Part shown: in pieces, positions 1 through 13,006 of the stretch
Layout of the letters: the number at the start of each line of letters is the position of its first letter
Numbering within the stretch: position 1 is the first letter of the stretch
NCBI RefSeq assembly: GCF_030272615.1
Contig: NC_081407.1
Span: forward strand, 440,787,213 to 440,851,212
From: Cryptomeria japonica
Taxonomy: Eukaryota; Streptophyta; Pinopsida; Cupressales; Cupressaceae
Length of the DNA: 64,000 bases
Reading direction: 5' to 3'
The notes under the pieces: model-generated
Seen by the model: the letters and a program-made list of their open reading frames with translations, nothing else
What the model was told of the DNA's origin: nothing
The model's database searches: none
Position numbers and translations under genes: made by a program

Positions 1-1130
1 GTAATCCTGAGTGGGGATCTGGAACAGATTATAGTGGAGGACTATGAAGCCTCATGGAGACAGAAAAAAGAAGGCATTGGATAGGTACGACTAAGGGAGG
101 GTATTGATCTAGATTCCAAACCACAAATTTGGATCTGGACTGATAGAGGTGATCATGATAGACGAAAATAAGGCTTCGATTACCATGAATGAAAGGGCAT
201 TGGGAGAAGGTGACAAGAGATTAGGACACTTCAAATCCAAAGATGGATTTGGTTTTCATGGGATGTCTGATTTCTTTCTCTTTAAGACAGAGCTCGATGT
301 TTGATAAGGACAAGAAATCAACATCTTGAAAATAGAAGGATCTAATTAGTCTTTTTTGAGATTCTTGCCATTTCAAGGGATCATAAGACTGAGGTTAAAT
401 AGGAAGGTAGATTGAGAAATGAATGTAGGAGAAGAAATGAGGGAAAATGGTCCATCACTTTGGGTTGAGATGCCTATGTGCGAAGGAGACATTTCAACAA
501 CAATGTAGGAGACTTTTTAACTTGGATAAGGTCACTTGGGATGCACTATGGTGTCTATCCATGGCTAATTTGGGTGAGGATAGGCACTGGTGTGATGGTT
601 TCATCTATGAGGTGATTCTATGCCTAATGGTTGACATCCTTGATTCCAAGGAAGCATGCATACAAATGATTGATGGCTTCATAAGATTGGTCGATGGGTA
701 GGCGGTAGCAAGTGCTATTCTAGACTTGTATTCAAGTGGCCAAACTAGTGTTCTAGATGTGTACTTCTATCCAGAACATTACATAGTGGATCCACCAGAG
801 GAAGAGTTTGAGTCAGAGGACAAGGATGCTCAAGAGGCCAAGGTTGTGCGAGAAAGGAAGAAGGATTTCATGGCAGAGGCTTGGGAGGTGTTCTGGGTGG
901 GTGTCAGAAACTATGACTTGGGGTGCTTCAGGAGATTCCTGAACTCAAATGATAATTGGATTAGTGCAACCTTAGTTGTGTATGTGGTGGACATTGGTTG
1001 AAGGCTCGCTACAATTTTCCGTTATTTAGAATAGTTTTTTTTCTATTTCTGCTACTATGTAGCTTGAATATAGGATGTAAGGGAGCTATCCCCTTTTGAT
1101 AGGACTTAATAATAATAATAAAAATTATGT
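1..1130 (+). pseudogene. Unrecognised coding remnant with A-rich 3' tail
   Basis: I do not recognise this gene. Two short open stretches (447-701 and 726-1001) follow each other on the plus strand; the second has an acidic segment (PPEEEFESEDKDAQEA) and then an aromatic stretch (WEVFWVGVRNYDLG). Upstream, all frames carry many stops. After the last stop comes a T-rich stretch and then an (aat)n/A-rich run at about 1109-1126, resembling the 3' end of a LINE or processed transcript. This could be the 3' end of a decayed retroelement or a retroposed gene. No catalytic motif was seen. Confidence 0.3.
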
Positions 1131-1540
1131 AATTACAATACATGTCTGAGTTTCGATCTTCCAGCACGCTTAAGGTTCCTAGTGACAAGATGCGTCGGTC
1201 ACCTCGCACATCACATACGATGTCTTGCCCTAACATTCAATTTATTGTCCATATACAAAAGAAGTACTCAACACAATCCCAACATTCAAAGAAAATCCTT
1301 CAAAGCCTTCATAAAGCATACAAACCCTTGCAATACCAAGAACAAGTCCCTAAAAAACCCTAGAAGATCATTGAAAAGGAAAACAAATAATTCTGATTGT
1401 TTGAAATGCACATAAGATGAAGCTAAGTGATTGCTCACCTGTAAACTAATTTCCCCCTCCTGCAAATCTCCTCTCCTGCATGCAAATGAACTCTTCATTC
1501 ACCACCATCTACGAATCTTCTCTCATGCTTTGCCTTGCGG

Positions 1541-1608
1541 GAATGAAGTTTTTCGAAGTCTTTTGCTTTGGGTCATGAGAATGAAGTTTTTCTAAGTCTT
1601 TTGCTTTG
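1541..1608. repeat. Two-copy direct repeat, period 38
   Basis: A 30-base segment beginning gaatgaagtttttc and ending ttttgctttg occurs at 1541-1570 and again at 1579-1608 with one difference. No gene is apparent around it. Confidence 0.75.
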
Positions 1609-1619
1609 CAGAGTAATTT

Positions 1620-1870
1620 CAAATTGAAATTGACCTATGAGATATTGTAATTATATGTAAATGCGATATTTCAATTACATAATTAAATGGGATATTAAAT
1701 GGGATATGTAAAAATTAAAATTGACCTATGGGATATTAAACATTTTTATATGAAATTTTAAGTAAACATTGCCAAGGTATGGGATATTATACATTTCTAT
1801 ATGTAATTATATGTAAAAATAAAAATTGACCTATGGGATATTAAACATTTCTATATTAAAAATTATTTAT
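1620..1870. repeat. AT-rich degenerate repeat
   Basis: The phrase attgacctatgggatatta recurs about three times (near 1630, 1715 and 1825) with intervening atgtaattatatgtaaa and acatttctata blocks. It looks like decayed tandem or subterminal repeat sequence. From 1870 to 2290 I see nothing else recognisable. Confidence 0.5.
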
Positions 1871-2299
1871 GATATTTTTCAAAGGTCTATTGCTCACAAC
1901 CTATTAGTACATTGATGCAATTTTTTGTACCACGTTCTACCACTATGTTGTTTTGAGGCTTTTAGTTTGAAAAATAAGTAAGGATAAACATAAAGACAAA
2001 TCTATTCAAATTTTATAGGGAGTGATCAAGAAGGAAAGTTAAGGTTGACATTATGCTCACTATGACTAGTTCGTAGTTTGTTCCAGGGTGTTCCAAATAA
2101 ATGCACTAGAGTATTGTGCTATGCACTAGCTAGACAAAGTGTGTGGATATTCATTGGACCAAGTATAGTATGGGTTGGGTGACATGTAGTTCATGTCCCC
2201 ACTCTTGGAGTAATGTATGGGTTTTAAGACCTATTTGACTAAACATTGTGATTGATAAACTAACTTATGGATGACTTGTAGATATTATGAATATTATCA

Positions 2300-2440
2300 A
2301 TCTCTCTCTCTCTCTCTTAGATGTCTCCATCCCATTTTTTCCACTCTCCCTATCCTCCCTTTCTCTTTCTCTCTCACATCTCTCTTTCTTTGCCTATTAC
2401 TATATTTCTCTCTCAAGTCTCTCTCTCCTTCCCTCCAATG
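2300..2440. repeat. CT-rich microsatellite
   Basis: A run of (tc)n begins at about 2300 and continues as interrupted pyrimidine tract to about 2440. The short plus-strand frames here are low-complexity artefacts rich in Ser and Leu. Confidence 0.8.
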
Positions 2441-2477
2441 ATAAATTTAAGAAACCTTCACTCAAAAAAAGATATAA

Positions 2478-3115
2478 AATCTTGGCGAATTTTTATTTAT
2501 TTTAAATAAAAATAATATTTTTTATTGGCAAATCTTTCATTTTTATTTTTTTAAATATTAATTTTATTGGCAAATTGTTTTACATCAAAATTCTTTGGTA
2601 GAAAATCTTGGCGAATCTTATAAAATAATATGAGCATGCATGAATTACTATTATAAATAATTTCATTTAAAAAATAAATTCTTATAGAAAAGTAGAGGCC
2701 TAAAGTGGAAATCATTAATGAGTTTAAAGGGTAGACACTAGTTTATTTAGTTACTGCCATTAATTTAAATTAATCTAATAGCCCTCTTTGTATTTTGTTA
2801 GATAAAATTTACTTAAAATTTGTAAAACTCATGGGGCCCAAAATTATTTTTATACCATTGATTTCCATTGAGGTCAACAATTGAAAAGAAACTCAACCCC
2901 CATGAGCATTACAACTTGTAGGTACAATTTACCTCATGGAATGTAATGACTGTCATTAGATTATATTTTAAACCAATGGTGGTAACTAAAGATTGTTGAT
3001 AAAACCCTTAAGTAACTAATAGTTATGATGTATTATTGGCAAATTAATATAATAAATTATAATTTTTTTGGCAAATATGATCCAATCACTTATCAAATAT
3101 TTTGGCAAATCTTTG
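2478..3115. repeat. Cluster of ttggcRaat motifs in AT-rich DNA
   Basis: The nonamer ttggcaaat or ttggcgaat occurs near 2482, 2525, 2567, 2608, 3036, 3068 and 3102, always in the same orientation, often followed by ctt. No coding frame is present. Repeated short motifs of this kind are typical of subterminal regions of DNA transposons, but no terminal inverted repeat was identified. Confidence 0.4.
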
Positions 3116-3289
3116 AGCTCAAAAATGTAATAAAATAAAATCTTTGGTGATTTGAATAAGACTAAAATAAAATTTTGTCAAAATGTGGTGATTGAGGTCA
3201 CCTTAAAACTTGAACTATTAGCCAAATTTTGATTTTCAAATTTAAAAAAATAGCCAATTGGTGAATATTAGCTACTAAAAAAATCACTA

Positions 3290-3340
3290 CTTCCCTCTCT
3301 CCCTCTCTCCCTCTCTCTTTTCCCCTCTCTCTCTCTCTAG
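3290..3340. repeat. CT-rich microsatellite
   Basis: Imperfect (ccctct)n passing into (tc)n. The surrounding 3115-3700 shows no gene. Confidence 0.8.
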
Positions 3341-3707
3341 CTTAGATTTGTCCATTCATCTTAGATGAGTTCATTTTAGATATATTTAGTTAATTGTATG
3401 CACTAGGGATCTTCTCTTGTTTCAATTTGATTACTTCTTACTCCTGTTCGTACTTCTATCTCCTACTAACATACACATAAATCTGAAAATAATTTTTTTG
3501 ATCTTGAATTGAATTTTATCTGCAACTAGACCAGTGCCTTATTTTCTTTGGGCAATGGAGTTATTTATTTACAAAATCTACGTATAACTCTGAGAGATAG
3601 ATTTAAAAATCCTCTTTCAGATAGATCTGTCAACTACCCAACCTCCAATGTTATATAGCTAAATGATACTTTTCACAGTTAGTTTAATTGAATTTAAGTT
3701 TTCTTTA

Positions 3708-3973
3708 AAAGACCAATTAAACAAGACACAATAGGAAAAATGATTCTCAGATGTATCTTGATAATCCAGCCATGTAACATCACATAACTTCTTCACACAG
3801 AGATTTAGAGCAGCAATTATCAATCATAGATAATAATAGGAAAGACCAATTAAACAAGACACAACAGGCAAAATGATTCTCAGATGTATCTTGATAATCC
3901 AACCATGTAACATCACATAAATTCTTCACACGAAGATTTAGAGAAGCAATTATCAATCATAGATAATAATAGC
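3708..3973. repeat. 133-bp tandem duplication
   Basis: Copy 1 (3708-3840) and copy 2 (3841-3973) lie head to tail. Both start aaagaccaattaaacaagac and end caatcatagataataatag. They differ at only a handful of positions, so this is a fairly recent unequal exchange or replication slip in otherwise non-coding DNA. Confidence 0.9.
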
Positions 3974-4224
3974 AGAGAACTATTTCTAAAATGAAAATCC
4001 ACAACACAATTGCAAATAAGAGAATTGGCTTTCTTTGTATTAACTTGAAATAAAAACTTTGTCTTGAAACATAGAAAATGCTTAAAACTATTGAACTACA
4101 ACTATCTATCTTCTAACTATCATAACTTTTTTTTCAAATGATTACATTGAATATTTTATAATATATCAAAGGGTCATGCCCTTTGATTGAAATCTTTTGA
4201 AAACAGATTAAAACCTATAACTAA

Positions 4225-7192
4225 TCATCTAGTTAGGCATAAATGCACATTAGTTAAATGTGCTAGATACTTCTCATTATATCTAGTGTCACAATCATGG
4301 ATTGTGTCTCTGGCTTCCACTCTCATCAACACCATGCTCTCCATGAGATCTTCTATCTTGTCAATGTCTTGGTCCTCAACAAATTTCAATGGACTTTTGT
4401 GTATGTGCTGGCACTCGCAGATGCAACCCATTTTTTATTTTTATCCTCCATATTTGTTGAGTAGGGGCAGGGTTTTATTTGTGTTGTCACTGAGGAAATT
4501 CGCTCCCTCTTCTCTTAACTCTTCCAGATACCTTTTATTAGCCTTCATTAAATTTTCATAGTTCTGCACCACATCCGGATGTGCTTCATCTCCACTTTGC
4601 AATTCCTAGGACATTTCCTCTAGTCGTTTATCCAATCGCTCATGTTCTTTAATGATAGTTTGATTCTTATTTTATATATCCCAATACTTATCCATCCATG
4701 CCATCATATTAGTGAGTCTCTTTTGTATCAGCACTGACATGGTTTCACTCTTTGTTTTTCTTAATTTCCCCTGTAGTTGATAATTTTCTTCTTTCAATTT
4801 GGTGGCCTTGGTCTGAGGCTGTGAGATTTTGCCTTGTATCATTAATCTTTGTAGCTCTTTCTATTTTAGCATTTCTTTCAACTGATCAATTTCTTTATTT
4901 AACTTGACTATTTCAAGTTTACTAGATTGACCTTTTACCAAAAAATAAATTTGTGCTTTGTTCAATTTAGCAATATTCACCCCTAAACCAATTGTCATCA
5001 TGGGGTCCGTTTTGCCAAAATTTAGGGTCATGATGTGTCCAAAGGCCTTTTGTGTATCAATGACCATGAGCTTCTTATTTGGAGGGTATAGTGACCATAT
5101 TAACATAGAATATTTGTCAAGGTTCTATAGTAATCCCATGTATACTTGGGTCACACCCTCAGGAGACAATTTATGTTTAGCATCAATGTCATGTAGAAAA
5201 CTATCAAATAATAGAGTTGAATTCAGATCCCATCCTGGAAAGATTAACACACTTGCATCTTTAAGTAGCTTCTTCCTCTATCAGGAGTCATTAGGCTCAT
5301 TTCTTGTGTTACTTCATTCTCTAGGGTGACTAACAGTTGTTATTCATTTGAGGTGTTTAACTCTCCAACACCCTCTCTGATTGCTTTACCTTTCACTCTA
5401 TACAAGAAAGACATAAATTCAGAGTCCTTATAAAATTATCATCATATAAAAAATCATTGCAGGCCAATCACCCCAGGTCATCTTCCCCTGGAATTCCTTC
5501 ATCAGGATCCCTAATAGGTGACACCTACTCTTCAATTAGTATCATAGACAATTGTTCAAATGAAATCTCTTCTGATGACTCTTCTTCACCTGAGGATAAT
5601 ATTTCAACAGTTTTCTTTTCTCTAGCTTTTTGTTCAATCTCCTTGTTATGATTATCAATGGCCAGTTCGACCTCCTTCTCATCCACATTCTTTATTAAAT
5701 CATCCCTTAAATATGGGATGTACTCATAATCACCAAGTTTCTGCTTCTTTTTTACTGAATGAATACTCCTTCTGGATCAAATTTATTTCTTGGAGCACCC
5801 AACTTCATATTATAATGAAACAATTTGTTCCATGTGAGCTCTTGTCCTTCTCTTCCATTCACAATGAATTCTCCAACACACATGTTTTCAGGTAAAAAAG
5901 ATTGTTTGTCATGGGAAGCTAGATACATGTGATTTGATTCTCCCATCTGTCTTATGATCTTTGAATATGATATCCTGTCAAGAATCATATTTGGCAATAA
6001 CAATGGGGCCCCTTCAAAGCCATAAATCTTAATCATGGTTACATCAGAGAAGCAATACCAATCTCCCTAGTTATGTCTGATAGTATCAGGCCCTCCAAAA
6101 TCTGCAGGCCTTAAAAATCTCTTCACATCTTCTGAGAGTGCAAAGTTACAAGGGTGACCAAAAAATCTATACAAAGTTTTAACAGCGAATTCCTCAAAAT
6201 GAATATAACTAGACCTAACAAATCCGCAGTCCTAGATTGAGGTCCATAGTTGAATTGGCAGAGGCTGGTTATCACCACCATATTTTCTTACCCTCATTTC
6301 CTCAGGCCAGAGCCCCAATCCTTGTTCATAAAAAAAAACTATATGCATGAGTAAAGAATAATATGCAAAGTGAATTTTCGAAGAGTCCCTATGGATAGTA
6401 GCAAGTCCTGCCCCAAGTTTCTTAGCTACAAACATAGAAAAAACAAAATCTCTGGCCTTTAGGGACTGAATGTCTGCTGCAATGATCATGAATTCTATTC
6501 TCATAAAATCCGTAGTGTTCAACCCTAGAACCTGACCAACTGAGTAGTGTGTATACATAAAATAGTCTTTAAACAAATTTACATGAAATGCTAGGCCCTC
6601 CCCTGTCTCTAATGGCACCTCAGGATTAAGCAAGTGAAAGGGTAATCTCCATCTAGCGTAAGTGGTATCTAATCTATGATACTCTTCAAGCAAATCCCCA
6701 AGGATAATGGGATGATCATAAACCCCGGGTAAATAAAAAATTTCTGAAATTGCCTCTCGTGATACGAAGAAACAAGGATTTCCATCTTGGTCACATATCG
6801 CCCTCTTTTTTGGATCAAAGTTCTATGTCACCAGCTTTAGAAGATCCACATTGACATAGACATTGGGAACAACAAGTTTTTCTAGGCTCAACTTCCATGG
6901 ATTGCAGATTGGCTCAGGCTTCTGACGCTTGTGGTAATGAAACAGGAATAGCTCATAGCCTCTAATAGTTGTGTACACATCTCCCACATCAACATAGTTA
7001 TCTTCTAATTTCCACTTTGCAAACCTCTTAGGTTTGGGGGTGGAACCCGACAATTGATGTAGCAGATCCTGATTCAATTTACTTTCTTCTACCCTGGTTT
7101 TTGGACTTGTTTTCCTCCATTTTCTATTTCTTCCCCTTAACCTTTCTTGTCTCCCCTCTTTGCCTTTTTACAGAACCACTAGGAGTTTCCAT
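4225..7192 (-). pseudogene. Accessory ORF A: decayed transposon-associated frame
   Basis: Reading the minus strand from about 7077 down to 4225, all sizeable open pieces (7077-6823, 6693-6232, 6036-5752, 5106-4861, 4431-4225) lie in one frame, so this was a single protein of nearly 1,000 residues now broken by point nonsense codons. An ATG at 7192 gives a basic N-terminus (METPSGSVKRQRGE) but needs one frameshift. The N-terminal half is globular with aromatic and hydrophobic blocks (FFVSREAISEIFYLPG, FHVNLFKDYFMYTHYSVG). It is followed by an acidic linker (SSGEEESSEE) and a Lys/Glu heptad-rich coiled coil (LNKEIDQLKEMLK, TKLKEENYQLQGKLRK). No protease, RT or integrase motif is present. It resembles non-enzymatic ORFs of plant retroelements; function unknown. 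Confidence 0.5.
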
Positions 7193-7479
7193 TTAACAAG
7201 CAATTGAATGTATTACTTGAAACAATCATAGAGAAATCGATCAGACCACTTACTTGCTTTCTTCTTTTGTATTTTCGGTCTCCTTCAATGTCCTCTTAAT
7301 GTGTCTGCAATTCTAGTGCAAAATCTCCTGGATATGTTCCTTAGAGAATTTTGTTCGTGCAACAATAAATATTTCAATCTATAAATCAATGAGCCATATT
7401 TTTAAAAATTGAATTATCTGACAATGTATGTCATCATGTTAACTCTCTTTGTCACTGCCTCTAAGTTTGGCGACTTTAT

Positions 7480-8280
7480 GACAAATTAATCATTGTAGAT
7501 AAATATGGAGATATCATTAACTGTTTCCTTTTCCTGTTATTTCAGCCTAAGTTATACTGATAAGCAATCATTATGACGTCCATCAGCATTACTTCAACTA
7601 TCGGCATATCCAAATATTGTTTTCCAAACTTCATAAGTCATTCCGATAAGGGTCTCCTCATTTGTTCTCCTTTTATCACTATTGGTTTCTTAGTTTATAA
7701 TTGTTAAATCGATATAGTTATCTCGATAATACTTTATTTGTAAATCATCAGGATAAATTCATCGATCAAAACACTATTGATGTGTTATCTCGACTTTGTA
7801 AGTTATCCCAAACTCCTCCTAGATAATACTTATCAACATTACTTTCATCATCGACAAAGTAAAAAGGTGTTATCTCATCTTCACAAGTTATACCGATAGA
7901 GGTTTTGTCCTTGAATTTTCTATGTTTACACTATCCGGATAGCCTTTTGCACCTACCTTGATCTTATATGTTATTTAGATAGGGTTTGCATCGTTACAAC
8001 CTACCCCTAGATGTGTGTCAGGATAACTATACTCTATTAGGATTACAAAATATTACTATTTTGCCTTTAGTGACTATTCTGATAGGCATCTCATTGTTTG
8101 CATTCGATATAACTATGTCGATAGCCATGTTCAATACTGACTTATTAGATCGGGATAGCTATCCTGATATATACATAGAATGTTACTTAATGATGGTTAT
8201 TTTTTTGATCTTTCTTAGTTCTATCAGGGATTATTCTTATATTATTTTAGTTATAGTATGTGAGGTCTTGTATTGAGTTA
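7480..8280. repeat. GATA-rich degenerate repeat, LTR-like
   Basis: Dozens of variants of tcgataa, ggatagc and gttatctcg recur, with loosely repeated blocks such as gttatctcgactttgtaag and gttatctcatcttcacaag. No credible coding frame. Its position just upstream of accessory ORF A (minus strand) would fit a decayed LTR or leader of that element, but no LTR partner or primer site was found. 8280-8810 holds nothing I can recognise. Confidence 0.35.
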
Positions 8281-9055
8281 AAGAAAAATTTCGTAGCTTC
8301 AACCTTTCACTTATGCCAAACACAAAAGGTTGGTGATGACTGACATGCTAGGGGTATTAGGTATTGTTACTGGATTTTTGGGTATTAGGTATTGCTATTG
8401 GATATTTTAGACTCTCAGATTAGTTGTCAATGAAAATGAGACAATGGCTTGTTCTCCTTTGCACTTTAGGGTTTTCTAGATGTAGAGGGCATCCCTTCAA
8501 TATCTAAAATATCAATCTCTACACAATGAGATATTGATTAGAGAATAATGTTCCTCCATTTGTACTAAGGATTGAAATGATCATAATAGGAATAATTATG
8601 TTATTGCATAACAAACCATTAAAAGGATTCTCCATTACATTTTCCATAAATATCTCAGCAGGGAACACAACATGACGCAAATATTTATAATGTAAAATTA
8701 TAAATGACTTGACATGTAAAGATACATGTAAATATAATCACAAAGTACAAGTCCTCCCACATAATTACAAACAAGTCCTCCAACATAATCACAACATTTA
8801 GATTTCACCAAAAAATATCAAGAAATCAATATCAAATAGATAATATACTAATCGCATACCTCATACATTTAAATCATGACATTGATCTTCTTCTTCATCC
8901 AACTCTTTGTCTGTATCTTCCGATCTAGAATCAACATTGTAAGGATTGGTCATATGATGATGATGATGATGAAGATGATGATGATGATCATCATCATTGA
9001 TATCATCATCATCATCTTCATGAACATTAACTCCTACATCATTGTGATCTTGTTC

Positions 9056-9570
9056 CTATTCTTCGACATCTTCGACGGGCACATCATCAACTAACTGTTG
9101 ATCCTGATCATCATCATCTACATCATCTTCTAGTTCTTCTATATCTTCTTTTTCCATGACATTATACTTTACTGGCCTTACTCTAGGACCATGTCTAACA
9201 CCAAATGACCAAACCGGTCTATGTGGAACCTCTAAGTAAAATACTTTCTCACATTGGCTTGGAAGAACATAGGACTCATTTTTAGCTCGCTCAAATGACC
9301 TTGTATTGACCATTGTAAATATATTATAATGTTCAATAACAGTTCTGTTAGGATCATTTTCATTCAATCGTATCCTATACCATTGGATGACGAAAATAAC
9401 TAATTTGAAGGACCCAAAGTCACACTCAAGTATATCATCCAAAATCCCATAGTATCGATTTTCTGAGACTTGAGGATGTATGTCGCTTCTAGATGAAACA
9501 TTAGTCACCTGAAATGCTGCAGTTATCCTAGAATCAGAATTTTTCTTCACATAGCCTTGTGATGTTTCAC
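9056..9570 (-). pseudogene. TNP2 transposase last exon (DUF4216 and acidic tail)
   Basis: This exon opens after an acceptor at 9571 and stays open to the stop at 9056. It carries the DUF4216 domain of TNP2-type CACTA transposases: the block NRYYGILDDILECDFGSF, then VIQWYRIRLNENDP and SYVLPSQCEKVFYLEVP. The C-terminus is Asp/Glu rich (EDIEELEDDVDDDDQDQQ). Below the stop, 8940-9030 is a cat/gat microsatellite equivalent to the much longer acidic tail of the plus copy, so this copy is probably shortened by a nonsense codon. It is separated from its upstream exons by the LTR element at 9678-19362. Confidence 0.85.
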
Positions 9571-9677
9571 CTGCAATATGTCAAACATGTAAAAATTATT
9601 GCATCGCCAGTTGATAAACATATTTATTATTGGTTGAATGTATGCAAAAAACTATATATATATATATATATATATAT

Positions 9678-10966
9678 TGTAGCTAGGAAATGTGGAAATC
9701 ATCAAAGCAAGTAGTAAATTGGTCTAGTTCAATCATGAAAACTAAAATGTAGTGATAACAATCCTAAAAACATTCAATGAAAACATGAAGACAAGACATT
9801 CTAAATGAAATCTAAACAAACCAAATGCAAATGTCTCCTTCATGTGGCTCCATTGTCCTTCTTTCTCCTTCAAATTGCTTTGTTTTGTGGATCTCACCTT
9901 CAAGTGCATAAACCTAATATGAAAGCAAGATTGACGAGATGACAACATAAGGGTACTAGAAGCATGATTGATTCAACCCTTTTGATTGAAGAAATTCATC
10001 CAATTTATAGACAAATTGGAGAAAAGATCAGATTAGCATGAAAGTGATTCGAATAGAAATTCAAATCAAGAATAGCAAAATTATGACAAGTGTATGACAA
10101 ATTGCTATGCAAGGATTTATGACAATTTATGACAATTTATGACAAATTGCTATGCAAGAATTTATGACAAGATTTTGAAATAGAAATAGACATTAGAAGC
10201 AATTAGAAAATTAGGTAAATTAATTAATAATTTCTCATTCATTAATTAATTTACAAAAATAGGAGGAATTAATTAGCCAATTAAATAAACATTTAATTGT
10301 GACAAGAAGACTTAGGATAAATAAATAAATAATTTATCCTAGAGGGAAAATGGAGAGAAAATGACAAACAAGGTTAAATGAATAAATCATGAAACCCTAG
10401 AAGATAAATTAGAAATGCAAGGACGACAATTAGGTCTTGATGTAAGATTGATTTGATGTCGATTCGATCATGATTTTGAATTGATAAATGATTCATACTG
10501 ATAAGTGATTTGATTGATAAATGTGCCAATTAACGAGGAACAATGACTAATTGATCCAAATTGACATGATTGAGAAGGACGACGATCGATGACAAATTGA
10601 TCGCAAGACGACAAGATTGAGAATAACAACGATCAATGACAAATCAATCGCAAGACGACAAGATTGAAAAGAGGACAAAACCCTAATTAGGATTGACGAT
10701 GTCCAAAATGATGACAAATGAGCACACACATTGATGCGACAGGATAAGATTGACCAAAATCATGACTGAAGATTGTTGTCAACAAGACCAAATTCGAGAG
10801 CAAGATAAATGAAGAATGCAGAAGAAGGACTCGATGCTCGCAAATGATAAAAACCAAGTGCGTGACATAGAAGAAATGTTAATGCGATGAAAAAACCCTA
10901 AAATAAGGCAATGCACAAATGTTAAAGTATGACTCCACAAGCGTTGACCATTTTTAGGTGTCTACA
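9678..10966 (-). repeat. 3' LTR of the pol-less element
   Basis: Plus-strand reading starts tgtagctagg and ends gtgtctaca. It contains short internal repeats (gacaatttatgacaattta, with gctatgcaag) present in both LTRs. The partner is 18075-19362. Confidence 0.9.
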
Positions 10967-13006
10967 TTTTGCCCCTCTTTGAGACAATGCGATTCTAAGC
11001 GTTGTTTCAAAGAACAATAATGAAAATGCCCCAGACAATAATGATGACATATGCATGCCCCCTCAAGGAATTGGCTGGAAGAAATGTTAGTAAGAAGAAA
11101 TTAGATAGAGGACAGTTAGAGATGAAGGAAAACTTGCTTTCACCAATGCACATAAGTAGGTGAGAACCTTTATTTAATGTAGCAAAGCGGATGCAGAGCA
11201 TCATGGCATTGAAGGCCAGAGCTGGAACGCAACCCCTTTTGCAAAAGACAGACACATTACACACAAGGAATGAGTGAAGCATCCTAGGGTGCATACATCA
11301 AGGGTCGAGATATGTGCGGCATTCACAAAGAGAATGTACTTAACATAGACACCCAATGATATAGCTACCCCAGTTTGTGACAAACATTCCACAAACAACA
11401 AACACAACAAAAAAAGAAAGGGACCATGAACCATCCTGGTCATTCTAAATCACTCAGTGACATCATCGAACAACATAGGAACATGATCGAAGATAAATCA
11501 ATAAATGATAAGACTCGCTAATTTCAACAAGTCAAACAAACATCTTGATCTTCATTGTCAAACGTTGAAAGTGTTGATAGGACGATCATGCTATCTAGTT
11601 TCAGGGAATGCGGTACCTCGTCTAAGATAGGACATAGTCCGGTTTCGAGTATACCACACCCTGTATAAGACCCATGATAGTGTGCCAAGGACGAGTGATA
11701 TTGATGTTGATGTTCGATTGATATGACAATTGTGATTAGTTTGAATGTCTAGTTTGATTGAAAAAGTTTATCTATTAATGCGTGATTTGCTGTAAAGCGT
11801 AGTGTGTGATTGCGTGTCGTTGGAGGTATACTCAATGATCCGTCTTATGCACCAAGAGGATATATATATTTTTTTGTTTTGCTTTTCGAGTGTGTACAAT
11901 TTTTTTGTGTTCATTTTTTTTCAGGACTTTATTTGATGTTTAGGGATTTTTTCAACACATTTTTTTGATTTTTTAAAAATTTTTTCAGGACATTATTTGA
12001 TTTTTTTGGATTTTTTCAGGACATTATTTGATTTTTAGGGATTTTTTCAGAACATTTTTCAATTTTTATGATTTTGCCCCTAGTGTCTAGCAAGGCAAGG
12101 AATATGACAGGTGAATAAATAGGCTTTATGAAATGATGGTGGATAGAGGGAAGACAAAGGCCTTTTATTATGGAGACAATGGGACAAGCAACTGGATATG
12201 ACAATGTAAAGCAGTGACATGGCATGAGGGACATGTCAAGAGGTTTTTGAAACCATGTTTAAATTTTGCGTCCTTATGTCAGATCAAGATCAAGGAATGA
12301 AAAAGAGTGTATGGATAGTGATAAGATATGGATAGGATAAGCAAGACCAAGAATGGATAAGGGACATGGACTGAAGGGTGGGATAGGATATGGGATAGTG
12401 GCAGAGAGTTGCAATAAGCTAGGGAATATGGATGAAAGGTTATAATAAGAAAATGGATAAAGACCAAAAGCTATGATAGAATAAAAGTTGCAAACAAGAT
12501 GCATGATGCTCATGAAGATCCTTAGCCTTGTCAAGATCAAAGGTGGAAAGGGAAACTGGACATGAGGGACAATAGGATAATGGAGGGTAATGATAGGGGT
12601 TCAACAGGATAATGAAGGGCAATAAGATATGAAGGAGGAAACCTACCCCCAAGTGTGGTGTGCAAGAAGTTCATGGATTACGCATGATGCATGTTTGCCA
12701 AGTTTTCATCACAATACTTGCCCAAGACGCCTGTTTACCAAGTTTTCACCAGTGGACGAATTATTTTTTGCTTTACTTTTTTTTTCTTTTTCTTTTTTTT
12801 TTCTTTTTTTTTCAATTTTTTTTTGGTATTTTGACTTTTTCAATAGAAGATGGACACATGATAGGGGATGGAAGAAGGACTCAAACATCTCTTTTTTTTT
12901 TGGATAGTAGCCTTGAAAAAAAAAATGGACCATGACCTTTAAAAGTATGCTCAAAGACGTTGGTAGGATAAGGACATGGAAAAAGAGATGAAACTAAGGC
13001 AAGGAT
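10967..13006 (-). other. 3' untranslated interior of the pol-less element
   Basis: Between the ORF stop and the 3' LTR. In element orientation the last bases before the LTR are the purine-rich aaagaggggcaaaa, the likely polypurine tract (plus 10967-10980). 11910-12060 holds a tandem repeat of a roughly 30-base unit related to ttttttcaggacattatttg. 12771-12835 is a long T/C tract. Frames seen here are low-complexity and not supported. Confidence 0.6.
11910..12060. repeat. Tandem repeat, unit about 30 bp
   Basis: Four or so imperfect units built on tttttcaggacattatttga followed by tttttaggga. Lies in the 3' untranslated part of the pol-less LTR element. Confidence 0.7.

Noticed and set aside
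7986-8276. 96-residue hydrophobic plus frame
   Set aside because: Falls in the GATA-rich degenerate repeat; no homologous look, likely chance.
12274-12954. Short hydrophobic minus frames and Phe-rich plus frames
   Set aside because: Low-complexity purine/pyrimidine DNA in the 3' untranslated part of the LTR element.
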